Shown here: positions 1-6,416 of the stretch, piece after piece
Numbering within the stretch: the first letter of the stretch is position 1
Layout of the letters: every line of letters starts with the position of its first letter
Assembly: GCA_947629965.1 (NCBI GenBank)
Contig: CANRFS010000069.1
Span: 1-7,136, forward strand
Length of the DNA: 7,136 bases
Source of the DNA: an uncultured Clostridia bacterium
GTDB taxonomy: Bacteria; Bacillota; Clostridia; TANB77; CAG-508
Direction: 5' to 3'
The notes under the pieces: model-generated
What the model saw: only the letters and a program-made list of their open reading frames with translations
Told to the model about the DNA's origin: nothing
The model's database searches: none
Position numbers and translations under genes: made by a program

Positions 1-383
1 GTTTTTCCAAAATTATCTGCTTTATTGCATACTAATATTATCTTCTTTTTTGATTTTCGAAGCATCAATGCAATTTCTTCATCTGCTGCAGTTATCCCCT
101 GTTTCATATCTGTTAAAAATATTATTACATCAGCTATATTTATTGCAATATTTGCTTGTGTTTTCATTTGAGACAAAATTATATCGTTTGAATCTGGTTC
201 AATTCCTCCTGTATCTATTAATGTAAAGTTTCTTCCTCTCCAATTAGCTTCTCCATATACTCTATCTCTAGTTACACCTGGCAAATCTTCTACAATAGAT
301 AATCTCTGTCCTATTATATAATTAAAAAATGTTGATTTACCAACATTTGGTTTACCAATTATTGCAACCATTGGTTTTGACAT
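1..383 (-). CDS. der: Ribosome assembly GTPase Der (EngA), N-terminal part
   Basis: Der is a tandem-GTPase protein needed for maturation of the 50S ribosomal subunit. Only the first 127 codons are present; the rest lies beyond the left edge. The visible part is most of the first GTPase domain: the P-loop GKPNVGKS at residues 10-17, the switch region GVTRDR at 36-41 with Thr38, the Der-typical DTGG at 57-60 in place of DxxG, and NKAD at 120-123. The P-loop has Lys at position 2 where many Der proteins have Arg, which is conservative. The start is set by the ribosome binding site AGGTGAG (388-394), six bases upstream of ATG. The gene has its own promoter downstream of the large palindrome, so it is probably transcribed separately from rpmF. 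There is no in-frame CGG codon; Arg109 is CGA. The family assignment is secure; whether the second GTPase and KH domains are intact cannot be seen. Confidence 0.96.
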   Translation of the reverse strand, partial: MSKPMVAIIGKPNVGKSTFFNYIIGQRLSIVEDLPGVTRDRVYGEANWRGRNFTLIDTGGIEPDSNDIILSQMKTQANIAINIADVIIFLTDMKQGITAADEEIALMLRKSKKKIILVCNKADNFGK

Positions 384-412
384 TATTCTCACCTTTTTCT
401 TTCGCTAAGTAT

Positions 413-439
413 TTTATATCATATATATAATTTCGTCAA
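413..439 (-). promoter_or_regulatory. Probable sigma-A promoter of der
   Basis: On the minus strand TTGACG (434-439) serves as -35 and TATAAA (413-418) as -10. The spacer is 15 bases, shorter than the ideal 17, but the -10 carries an upstream TGA that makes it an extended -10 (TGATATAAA). It would give a short leader of about 20-25 bases carrying the der ribosome binding site. Confidence 0.6.
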
Positions 440-476
440 GATTTCAAATTTCAAGTTTCGCCTTTTTTAAATTTTC

Positions 477-555
477 TTTTTTTCTTTTTTTGGACGGACT
501 AGATTTGGTCTTTTTAAAAAAGACCAAATCTAGTCCGTCCAAAAAAAGAAAAAAA
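477..555. repeat. 79-bp perfect palindrome (39-bp arms, 1-nt centre)
   Basis: The left arm 477-515 and right arm 517-555 are exact reverse complements around a single A at 516. Each arm is a T-rich (or A-rich) outer tract interrupted by one C (or G), then the GC-containing core GGACGGACTAGATTTGGTC, then five T before the centre. Pairing breaks at 476/556. On both strands the order is T-tract, stem, A-tract, the reverse of an intrinsic terminator, so it does not look like an ordinary bidirectional terminator. rpmF already has its own terminator next to it. It could be a short dispersed (MITE- or REP-like) repeat, a cruciform-forming site, or a fold-back assembly artefact. The structure is plain in the sequence; the role is unknown. 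Confidence 0.9.
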
Positions 556-582
556 AGATGAAAGAGAGAAAAAATAGAAAGC

Positions 583-617
583 AAAAAAAAATGCCTTAAG
601 TTTAGGCATCTTTTTTT
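583..617 (-). terminator. Intrinsic terminator of rpmF
   Basis: On the minus strand the stem ATGCCT/AGGCAT (604-609 with 591-596) has a 7-base loop and is followed by a run of at least eight T (583-590). The A-run before the stem can pair with that T-run through a G.T step, lengthening the stem. The hairpin overlaps the last codons and the stop of rpmF, an economical arrangement. The A-run on the other side would also give it some activity on the plus strand. Confidence 0.85.
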
Positions 618-784
618 GCTATTATTTCTTTTCCATCATAATATCCACAATTATCACATACTCTGTGTGGTAATACTGGTTCACCACAATGTTTACATGT
701 TGCTATATTTGGTTTTTCTACTTTCCATGTTGATCTTTTTAAATGTGTTCTTTGTTTTGACCATCTTCTTTTTGGTTGTGCCAT
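602..784 (-). CDS. rpmF: Ribosomal protein bL32
   Basis: This is a 60-residue protein of the large ribosomal subunit. It begins MAQPKRRWSKQRTHLKR, the standard bL32 N-terminus, and ends in a zinc ribbon with Cys30, Cys33, Cys43 and Cys46 (CKHC and CDNC). This is the zinc-binding (C+) form rather than the cysteine-free paralogue that some Firmicutes make under zinc limitation. An upstream in-frame ATG at 808 would add eight residues, but the strong ribosome binding site AAGGAGGGA (791-799) sits just ahead of the ATG at 784 and decides the start. The gene has its own strong promoter about 70 bases upstream and a terminator overlapping its stop. rlmB ends 120 bases upstream without an obvious terminator, so some read-through into rpmF is likely. 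The common yceD-rpmF pairing is not seen here. Confidence 0.97.
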   Translation of the reverse strand: MAQPKRRWSKQRTHLKRSTWKVEKPNIATCKHCGEPVLPHRVCDNCGYYDGKEIIAKKDA

Positions 785-853
785 TGTTATTCCCTCCTTG
801 CTATTCAAAGATATCTATATATCTATTCTCTTATTTTTTTCATGAACTATAAT

Positions 854-882
854 AGTATATACTTTTATTATTAATTTGTCAA
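854..882 (-). promoter_or_regulatory. Strong sigma-A promoter of rpmF
   Basis: On the minus strand TTGACA (877-882) is a perfect -35. The spacer is exactly 17 bases and TATACT (854-859) is the -10, a five-of-six match. Transcription would begin near 847, giving an AT-rich leader of about 60 bases before the rpmF ATG. The strength fits a ribosomal protein gene. Confidence 0.85.
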
Positions 883-904
883 TATTTTTGAGTTAAATTT
901 TATA

Positions 905-1682
905 TTACATTCTTTGTTTTAGTGCTTCGTATATTACAATTCCTGCTGATACAGAAGCATTAAGAGAAGTTATTTTTCCCTTCATTGGAATTTTTACTAG
1001 GAAATCACAATTTTCTTTTACCAGTTTGCTCATTCCAAATCCTTCACTACCTATAACTATAGCTATTGCGCCTTTTAAATCTTGATTATAGTAGTATTCT
1101 TTTGCATCTCCATCGGTTCCACAAATCCATAAGCCTTCTTCTTTTAAATATTTAATTGTTTCATTTATATTATTTACCCTTGCAATTTTCATGTGCTCTA
1201 CGGCTCCTGCAGATGCTTTTGAAACTGTAGCATTTACTCCGGCATGCTCTTCTTTTTGGAATTATAACTCCATGAACTCCTGCTGTTTCTGCAGTTCTTA
1301 TAATTGAGCCTAAATTATGTGGGTCTTCGATTCCATCTAGTATAATTATAAATGGATCTTCTTTTTTATTTTTTGCTTCATTTAATATATCTTCTACACT
1401 TACATAATTAAATGGAGGTACAATTGCTATTACTCCTTGATGATTATTAGTTTCAGAAATTGCATTGAGCTTTGCTCTTTCAACTTCTACAATAACTATT
1501 TTTCTTTGTTTTGCAAGCGCTATTATTTTATTAACAGAACCATGTCTTTCTCCTTTTGCAATTAGTATTTTATTAATATCTCTTTGAGATTCTAATAATT
1601 CTAAAACGCTATTTCGTCCTTCTATTTGGTCAGACAACTTTTCGTTATCTGTATTTTTATCTTTTAATTTTTCACTTTTCAT
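905..1682 (-). CDS. rlmB: 23S rRNA 2'-O-ribose methyltransferase RlmB (TrmH/SpoU family), read across a +1 shift at CGG
   Basis: RlmB-type enzymes use S-adenosylmethionine to methylate the 2'-OH of a conserved P-loop guanosine of 23S rRNA (G2251 in E. coli). An N-terminal L30e-like substrate-binding region (about residues 18-90, starting IEGRNSVLELL) precedes the knotted SPOUT domain. Motif 1 is DGIEDPHNLGSIIRT at 116-130, motif 2 IGSEGFGMS and motif 3 PMKGKITSLNASVSAG near the end. The frame is broken after residue 147 (PKRRAC), at in-frame CGG codon 148 (1239-1241). Skipping its C gives GGA GTA AAT (Gly-Val-Asn) and continues the family sequence to the stop, for a 258-residue protein of normal length. 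Unshifted reading stops 22 codons later. The start at 1682 has AAGGTGG about ten bases upstream. All three motifs survive, which argues against an old pseudogene. An ATG at 1192 could start the downstream part alone but would lack motif 1. The gene lies downstream of the Nudix gene in what looks like one operon. Confidence 0.9.
1238..1241 (-). other. Putative +1 frameshift site CGGA in rlmB
   Basis: The zero frame reads AGA AGA GCA TGC CGG AGT. The family sequence resumes one base later as GGA GTA AAT GCT. Family members read roughly RRS(A/V)G(V/L) here, so RRACGVN from a shift exactly at CGG needs no gap in alignment. A purine-rich GAAGAG lies five bases before the CGG. It may be a true recoding site or a one-base insertion error (CC for C). 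Confidence 0.65.
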
Positions 1683-1773
1683 TATTCACTAGCCACCTTT
1701 ATTAATACATTCTCAATTTTACCTTTATGCTACTCACTTTTATTTAATACATATCAAAAGTCTTTTATTTATC

Positions 1774-3189
1774 TCATTTTTCAAAATCATCTTCTATATA
1801 TCTCTCTTCATATTTCTTCTTGTTTTCTAATTCTAATTCTTTGTAATATTGAATTGTTTTTAATATTGCATATTTCGTAGGAAGTGGTGAATGCAAATTC
1901 TCTAAATCTAATTTATCCAAGTCAAACCATTGCATATTTTCTATATTTTCTTGTTCATCTAATTCTTGGTTACCATATAACTCATTTAAATCAATTTCAC
2001 ATAAGTAAAAGTCAGAAAGTTCCTGTGTTGCTAAAGAAAGTATTATCGGTCCACCTAAATGTTTTAAATTTTCTTTATTTATCTTATATCCTGTTTCTTC
2101 CCTTGCTTCTCTTACAGCTGATTCTCTAAAATCCTCTCCATTTTCTACCATTCCTGCTGATACTTCATATAAATATTCATCAAAATTTTTATCTGAAATA
2201 AACGGGGATCTTTGCTGCTTAGAAAGGCCAATCTGTATATGCCCATCCTTATTTTTTCTTGTTAAAATACATTGAACTGAATCTTTAGATGTTGCATATG
2301 TATCATACAATTCTTCTCCATTTTCTCCATATATTATAATATCTTCAATTCCAAATCTATATTTATTTGGTGATATTTCTTTAGTTTTATAGTTTTCTTG
2401 TTTATTAATATTTTTTATACTAAATTCAAAAGGTGCTTTTGCTTTATCAATGTCTTCTTTATACATCAAATTTAATAGTTCTAGTGCATAAATTGTTTGA
2501 AGTGAAGAAAATGGTTTTTCTTTACTTTTATTTATATAGTCTGGCAAAGTGGATATTGGATACCAATTTAAATTTGAATTTTCATCATAATGTACAGCTA
2601 CAACTTTAAATGTAGCTAATTGATTAGTAAATGATTGTGACACAGGAGTTTGTATATCTTGTAATTTTCTATTTGCAAAATAATTTTCTCCATATATTTG
2701 CATACATTGTTCATCAAGTATATTTTCTATTTCTTCTTCACTTAAATCTGTTACATCCATTATACTAAATATAGGTACTTCCAATAAAATTCCATTGTAT
2801 TGATTATTTTTCATTGTTGCAGGATTTTGTTTATAACATAATGCATATTCAAATTCTCCAGTCTTTTCATTTCTTCTCACCATTGGAGCAACAATAATAT
2901 TATCTAAATCAATGTAATTTTGTGTCTGCCATTTTTTCGCCCTTGGATTGTAATAAGTAATAGCATTTCGTTTAGAAGGTGTATTAGCAAAATTCTCTTT
3001 TCTTCCATTTAAGTCTGTCACATAATTTTCTTCTACTTTATATTTACTTATTCTACTACTATCTACCACACATTCTTCTCCACTATCTAACTGAACTCTA
3101 TATTTTACAAGATTATTATCTAATATTTCTTCTAAAATTACTCCTGTCCTCATTTCATCTTTTATTTTCACAAATACATGATTTTCCAT
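1774..3189 (-). CDS. Large Nudix hydrolase-domain protein with a degenerate upstream half
   Basis: This is a 471-residue soluble protein with a textbook Nudix box at residues 346-368: Gly346, Glu352, then REAREETGY at 360-368, matching G-x5-E-x7-REUxEExGU. Nudix enzymes hydrolyse nucleoside diphosphates linked to another group; the preceding EVSAGMVENGE resembles the ADP-ribose/NDP-sugar pyrophosphatase subgroup, but the substrate cannot be read from sequence. Most Nudix proteins are 150-200 residues, so this one is unusually long. Residues 95-220 look like a second Nudix-like fold without the catalytic box: IIVAPMVRR, then ILLEVPIF (135-141), an acidic helix EEEIENILDEQ, then FKVVAVHYDE and WYPISTLPDYI. 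Residues 1-55 are beta-rich and could form a small SH3-like barrel. The start is fixed by AAGGAGAG six bases before the ATG. lepA ends 64 bases upstream and rlmB starts 91 bases downstream with no convincing promoter or terminator between, suggesting co-transcription. No in-frame CGG; Arg74 is CGA. Confidence 0.88.
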   Translation of the reverse strand: MENHVFVKIKDEMRTGVILEEILDNNLVKYRVQLDSGEECVVDSSRISKYKVEENYVTDLNGRKENFANTPSKRNAITYYNPRAKKWQTQNYIDLDNIIVAPMVRRNEKTGEFEYALCYKQNPATMKNNQYNGILLEVPIFSIMDVTDLSEEEIENILDEQCMQIYGENYFANRKLQDIQTPVSQSFTNQLATFKVVAVHYDENSNLNWYPISTLPDYINKSKEKPFSSLQTIYALELLNLMYKEDIDKAKAPFEFSIKNINKQENYKTKEISPNKYRFGIEDIIIYGENGEELYDTYATSKDSVQCILTRKNKDGHIQIGLSKQQRSPFISDKNFDEYLYEVSAGMVENGEDFRESAVREAREETGYKINKENLKHLGGPIILSLATQELSDFYLCEIDLNELYGNQELDEQENIENMQWFDLDKLDLENLHSPLPTKYAILKTIQYYKELELENKKKYEERYIEDDFEK

Positions 3190-3253
3190 TAATTACTCTC
3201 CTTATCATAGCTTTTAAACTTTTTTACATTTAAAACTCATCCACAATAATCCA

Positions 3254-5066
3254 TTACTCCTCATCTAATTTTAGTACGCTTAAGAATGCTTCTTGTGGTA
3301 TTTCTACGTTTCCTATTTGTCTCATTTTTTTCTTACCTTTTTTCTGTTTTTCAAGAAGCTTTTTCTTTCTTGTAATATCTCCACCATAACATTTAGCAAG
3401 TACATCTTTTCTCATTGCAGATATTGTTTCCCTTGCAATTATTTTTCCTCCTACAACTGCTTGAATTGGTATTTCAAATAATTGTCTTGGAATTACTGTT
3501 TTTAATTTTTCTGCCATTTTTCTACCTCTTGCATATGCAGAGTCTTTATGCACTATAAATGATAGAGCATCTACTGGTTCATTATTTATATGTATATCTA
3601 ATTTTACAAGTTCAGATTTTCTATATTCTTTAAATTCATAATCAAATGAGGCATATCCTTTTGTTTTTGATTTTAATGTATCAAAAAAGTCATATATTAT
3701 TTCATTTAATGGAAGTTCGTACTCAAGAGTTACTCGAGTAGCATCTAGGTATTTCATATCTAAATATATTCCTCTTCTATTTTGGCATATTTCCATTACA
3801 TTTCCTACAAATTCTTTTGGTAGCATTATTTCTGCTTTTACTATTGGTTCTTCAATATAGCTAATTTCCTGAATTGGTGGCAAATCCACTGGATTATATA
3901 GTTCAATTACTTCTCCTGTTTGTTTATGTACTTTATATATAACTGATGGAGCTGTTGTAATTAAATTTAAATCAAATTCTCTTTCTAATCTTTCTTGTAC
4001 TATTTCTAAATGTAATAATCCTAAAAATCCACATCTAAATCCAAAACCTAATGCAATAGATGTTTCTGGTTCATATTGCAATGCAGCATCATTTAATTTT
4101 AATTTTTCTAATGCTGTTTTTAAATTTTCGTAATCGCCACCATCTAATGGATACATTCCGCAATATACCATAGAATTTGCTTTTTTATATCCAGGTAAAG
4201 GCTCTTTTGCAGGATTTATTGCATTAGTTATAGTATCTCCAACATGCAAATCCGATACATTTTTTACACTAGCTGCAATATAGCCGAACTTCTCCTGCTG
4301 AAAGTTTGTCTGCTGGAACAGTAGTTCCAGGTTCTAAGTATCCTAGTTCTGCAACTACAAACTTTTTATTTGTAGCCATAAATAGAATTTCGTCTCCGAC
4401 CTTAACTGTTCCTTCTACTACTCTTATATAGCTTAATGCTCCTCTATAATTATCATAAAAAGAGTCAAATATTAAACATTTTAAAGGCTTCGTTTCATCT
4501 CCTACTGGTGGTTTAATATCTGTAACTATTCTTTCTAATACTTCATCTACATTTAATCCTGTTTTTGCAGATATACAAGGTGCATACATAGCTGGTATTC
4601 CTATTATATCCTCTATTTCTTGCTTTACTTCATCTGGTCTCGCATTTGGAAGGTCTACTTTATTTATAACTGGTAAAATCTCTAAATTATTATCAAGTGC
4701 TAAATATACATTTGCAAGAGTTTGTGCTTCTACTCCTTGACTTGCGTCTACTACTAAAATTGCCCCTTCACATGCAGATAAACTTTTAGATACCTCATAG
4801 TTAAAATCTACATGACCTGGTGTATCTATTAAATTAAAAATATATTCATTTCCATCTTTTGCTTTATATAGCATTCTTACAGCTTGTGCTTTTATAGTAA
4901 TTCCACGTTCTCTTTCTAGATCCATGTTGTCTAAAACTTGACTTTCCATTTCTCTTGAAGAAAGAAGTCCTGTTTTTTCTATTAATCTATCTGCTAAAGT
5001 GGATTTTCCATGGTCTATATGTGCTATAATGCTAAAATTTCTAATGTATTTTTGTTTGTCTTGCAT
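3254..5066 (-). CDS. lepA: Elongation factor 4 (LepA), read across a +1 shift at CGG
   Basis: LepA/EF4 is a ribosome-associated translational GTPase linked to back-translocation and to 30S subunit biogenesis. The G domain shows AHIDHGKS (15-22), RERGIT (52-57, switch I Thr57), DTPGH (81-85), NKVD (135-138) and SAK (166-168). Domain II follows, then the EF-G-like domains and the LepA-specific C-terminal domain (DALSFIVHKDSA, GRKMAEKLK, IPRQLFEIPIQAVVG, KDVLAKCYGGDITRKKKLLEKQ). The frame is broken after residue 260 (LSAGEV) at in-frame CGG codon 261 (4284-4286). Skipping the C gives GGC TAT ATT (Gly-Tyr-Ile) and the expected continuation AASVKNVSDLHVGDT, for a 603-residue protein of normal length. 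Without the shift the frame stops four codons after the CGG. GGAGGAA (5070-5076) precedes the ATG, and the DUF5662-like gene ends 11 bases upstream, so the two are surely co-transcribed. CGA and CGT occur elsewhere as ordinary Arg (Arg54 is CGT). Confidence 0.94.
4283..4286 (-). other. Putative +1 frameshift site CGGC in lepA
   Basis: The zero frame reads GCA GGA GAA GTT CGG CTA TAT TGC AGC TAG. The family sequence GEVGYIAAS is recovered by skipping the C of CGG: GTT (C) GGC TAT ATT GCA. The Gly is a near-invariant LepA residue. A Shine-Dalgarno-like AGGAG ends five bases before the CGG, at a spacing comparable to that in prfB, though those bases also encode the conserved AGE. A one-base insertion error is the alternative. 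Confidence 0.68.
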
Positions 5067-5077
5067 AAATTCCTCCG

Positions 5078-5614
5078 CTACTCACAATACTTTTTGTATT
5101 TTTCTTTTAAAATTTCTTTTTTTAATACTGCATCTATTCCTTTTTTGCTTATTTCTGTAAAAACATCTTCAAAAAATGCTCTCATTTTTGGATGGAATAG
5201 TTCTTTATTTTTTACATTTTGCCAATACCATAATGGATATTCTTTTTTAAATTCTTTTCCTTTATATACCATTCCTGCAGCCAAGTTATCACATAACATT
5301 TCTACTGTATACTTATATGGAATAACTGGTGCTTTTACAGGTGCATTAAAATCATACCAATATTCTTCGTGGTGCTTGTTTCTTCCTTTATGATGAAGCC
5401 ATGCTAATGAATATTCTCTATCTTCTCTTGCTACTTGTATTGGACTTTTATATCCTACATAGTATTTTGCGCTCTCTCTAAATTCTGTTGGACTATATTT
5501 TGATAAATCATGAACAAGACCTCTCCATATTAATCCTACTTTTGCACAAAGTTTAAATACTATCCATTTATGTTTTGTTATTAATTTAAAATGTAACCAA
5601 ACCTTTTTAAGCAT
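5078..5614 (-). CDS. DUF5662-like protein with an HD-like His/Asp pattern
   Basis: This 178-residue soluble protein resembles the DUF5662 family, which has no established function although members are sometimes labelled catalase without support. Conserved-looking blocks are LVHDLSKYSPTEF (33-45), with the His35-Asp36 doublet, WLHHKGRNKHHEEYW (72-86), and YTVEMLCDNLAAGM (102-115) with Asp109. The order His, His-Asp, His-His, Asp in a mostly helical protein recalls HD-domain metal phosphohydrolases, but that is inference. Aromatic, lysine-rich segments flank the core, and no signal peptide or membrane segment is evident. The ribosome binding site TAGGAG lies six bases before the ATG. It is the first gene of the likely operon with lepA (11-base gap) and is preceded by a promoter that also occurs upstream of the next gene to the right. 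No frame disruption and no CGG codon. Confidence 0.8.
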   Translation of the reverse strand: MLKKVWLHFKLITKHKWIVFKLCAKVGLIWRGLVHDLSKYSPTEFRESAKYYVGYKSPIQVAREDREYSLAWLHHKGRNKHHEEYWYDFNAPVKAPVIPYKYTVEMLCDNLAAGMVYKGKEFKKEYPLWYWQNVKNKELFHPKMRAFFEDVFTEISKKGIDAVLKKEILKEKYKKYCE

Positions 5615-5653
5615 TTTTTACTCCTAATTGTTAATCTGTCTTTAATATTTCAA

Positions 5654-5694
5654 TATAAAAAGTATAGCATAATTGTTAATTTTTGTATACATTT
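5654..5694 (-). repeat. Promoter-containing direct repeat, copy 1
   Basis: Positions 5654-5682 are identical to 6417-6445, and similarity extends to 5694/6457 with two mismatches. The repeat is 763 bases from its partner, in the same orientation, and covers the -35 to -10 region. It looks like a duplicated promoter or a shared regulator site including AATTAACAATTATGC, rather than a mobile element. Confidence 0.85.
5661..5689 (-). promoter_or_regulatory. Extended -10 promoter of the DUF5662-lepA operon
   Basis: On the minus strand TATACT (5661-5666) is preceded by TGC, giving an extended -10. A weak -35, TATACA (5684-5689), lies at a 17-base spacing. The start would fall near 5654, about 40 bases before the ATG. 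A 29-base stretch around the -10 (5654-5682) is identical to 6417-6445. Confidence 0.7.
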
Positions 5695-5698
5695 GTCT

Positions 5699-6388
5699 TT
5701 ATATAAATGCGCTTATAACTGTATAAATTAAAACTCTTATTAATCCACTTGTAAGTAGATTATCTACTGTAAATGGAATACCTACTTTATTTATTTTATC
5801 GTATTCTTTTAGTAATGTTTCTTTTTCTTCTTCTGTACATAAATTTTTCTTTTCCATATATTCTTTGGCTAAAAATTTTGCTCTTGTCATTGCATCTATT
5901 TCTAGGAAACTTCTTACAGCAAATTGAATCATAGTAAATAGCATTAATATTGCTATTTGTAAAATTTGATTATTTACTACTTTAAATAGAGTTAATATTG
6001 TTATTATCAAGAAATATATCATATTTATATTAGAAAATATAAAGTTAAATAATAGCAAAGTTCTATCTTGGCATGAATGCAGACACTCATGTGCAATTGT
6101 TTGAAGTCTTGCATAATTATTTTTCATATCTGCAATTGAAATCTTATTAGAAATTGCTATGTATAAACTAGTCCCTGTATCTTTTGCCTCTTCTATTTTA
6201 ACTCCATCATTTCCAAGCATTCCAAGCATTTCTTTTGCAACTTCAATATTTTCTGGAAATTTATCTGTTATTTTTTCCAATTCTTTGTTTTGACTTAGTT
6301 TCTTTGCTTTTTTTAAATTTATTTTAAATACAAATTTAAATAAAATTATTGTTAAAATTAAAAGGATAATATAAATAATTTCTTCCAT
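5699..6388 (-). CDS. YugP-like membrane zinc metallopeptidase
   Basis: This 229-residue membrane protein has a zincin signature, HECLH at residues 100-104, within TIAHECLHSCQD; His100 and His104 would bind zinc and Glu101 would activate water. A candidate third ligand is Glu163 or Asp165 in FLEIDAMTRAKFLA, resembling the EFNAS-RA block of YugP-type peptidases (Zn_peptidase_2). Size and layout also match that family: an N-terminal membrane segment (about 4-21), the HExxH helix, two adjacent membrane segments (about 122-137 and 141-158), the second acidic motif, and a C-terminal membrane segment (about 212-228). Its substrate is unknown. GAGGT precedes the ATG by six bases. It has its own promoter and is separated from the Lgt-like gene by a hairpin; it ends next to the promoter of the following operon with no terminator seen. 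The family link is by motif order only and sequence similarity is low, so a different HExxH membrane family is possible. Confidence 0.75.
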   Translation of the reverse strand: MEEIIYIILLILTIILFKFVFKINLKKAKKLSQNKELEKITDKFPENIEVAKEMLGMLGNDGVKIEEAKDTGTSLYIAISNKISIADMKNNYARLQTIAHECLHSCQDRTLLLFNFIFSNINMIYFLIITILTLFKVVNNQILQIAILMLFTMIQFAVRSFLEIDAMTRAKFLAKEYMEKKNLCTEEEKETLLKEYDKINKVGIPFTVDNLLTSGLIRVLIYTVISAFI

Positions 6389-6416
6389 AATACTACCTCT
6401 TTTTGTATTTTTTTAC

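Noticed and set aside
477..555. Bidirectional intrinsic terminator
   Set aside because: The T-tracts come before the stem and the A-tracts after it on both strands, the reverse of what termination needs, and rpmF already has a terminator at 583-617.
785..808. Eight-residue N-terminal extension of bL32
   Set aside because: The ribosome binding site at 791-799 lies inside the extension and bL32 proteins start at MAQPKRR.
616..852. Plus-strand frames at 616-852, 1884-2129, 3293-3481 and 5010-5393
   Set aside because: They are low-complexity antisense shadows of rpmF, the Nudix gene and lepA/DUF5662, without ribosome binding sites or family resemblance.
905..1192. A separate small methyltransferase gene starting at the ATG at 1192
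   Set aside because: It lacks the substrate-binding region and motif 1, which are in the overlapping upstream frame; the two parts form one RlmB across a +1 shift. A GGAG about 11 bases upstream of this ATG is probably chance.
3254..4249. A separate C-terminal LepA gene starting at TTG 4249
   Set aside because: There is no good ribosome binding site, and the same frame continues upstream with family sequence to the CGG, so it is part of lepA.
905..5066. lepA and rlmB as ordinary pseudogenes
   Set aside because: Each has only one defect, of the same kind and at the same codon, with all motifs and normal lengths kept. Sequencing error cannot be excluded but would have to create the window's only two in-frame CGG codons.
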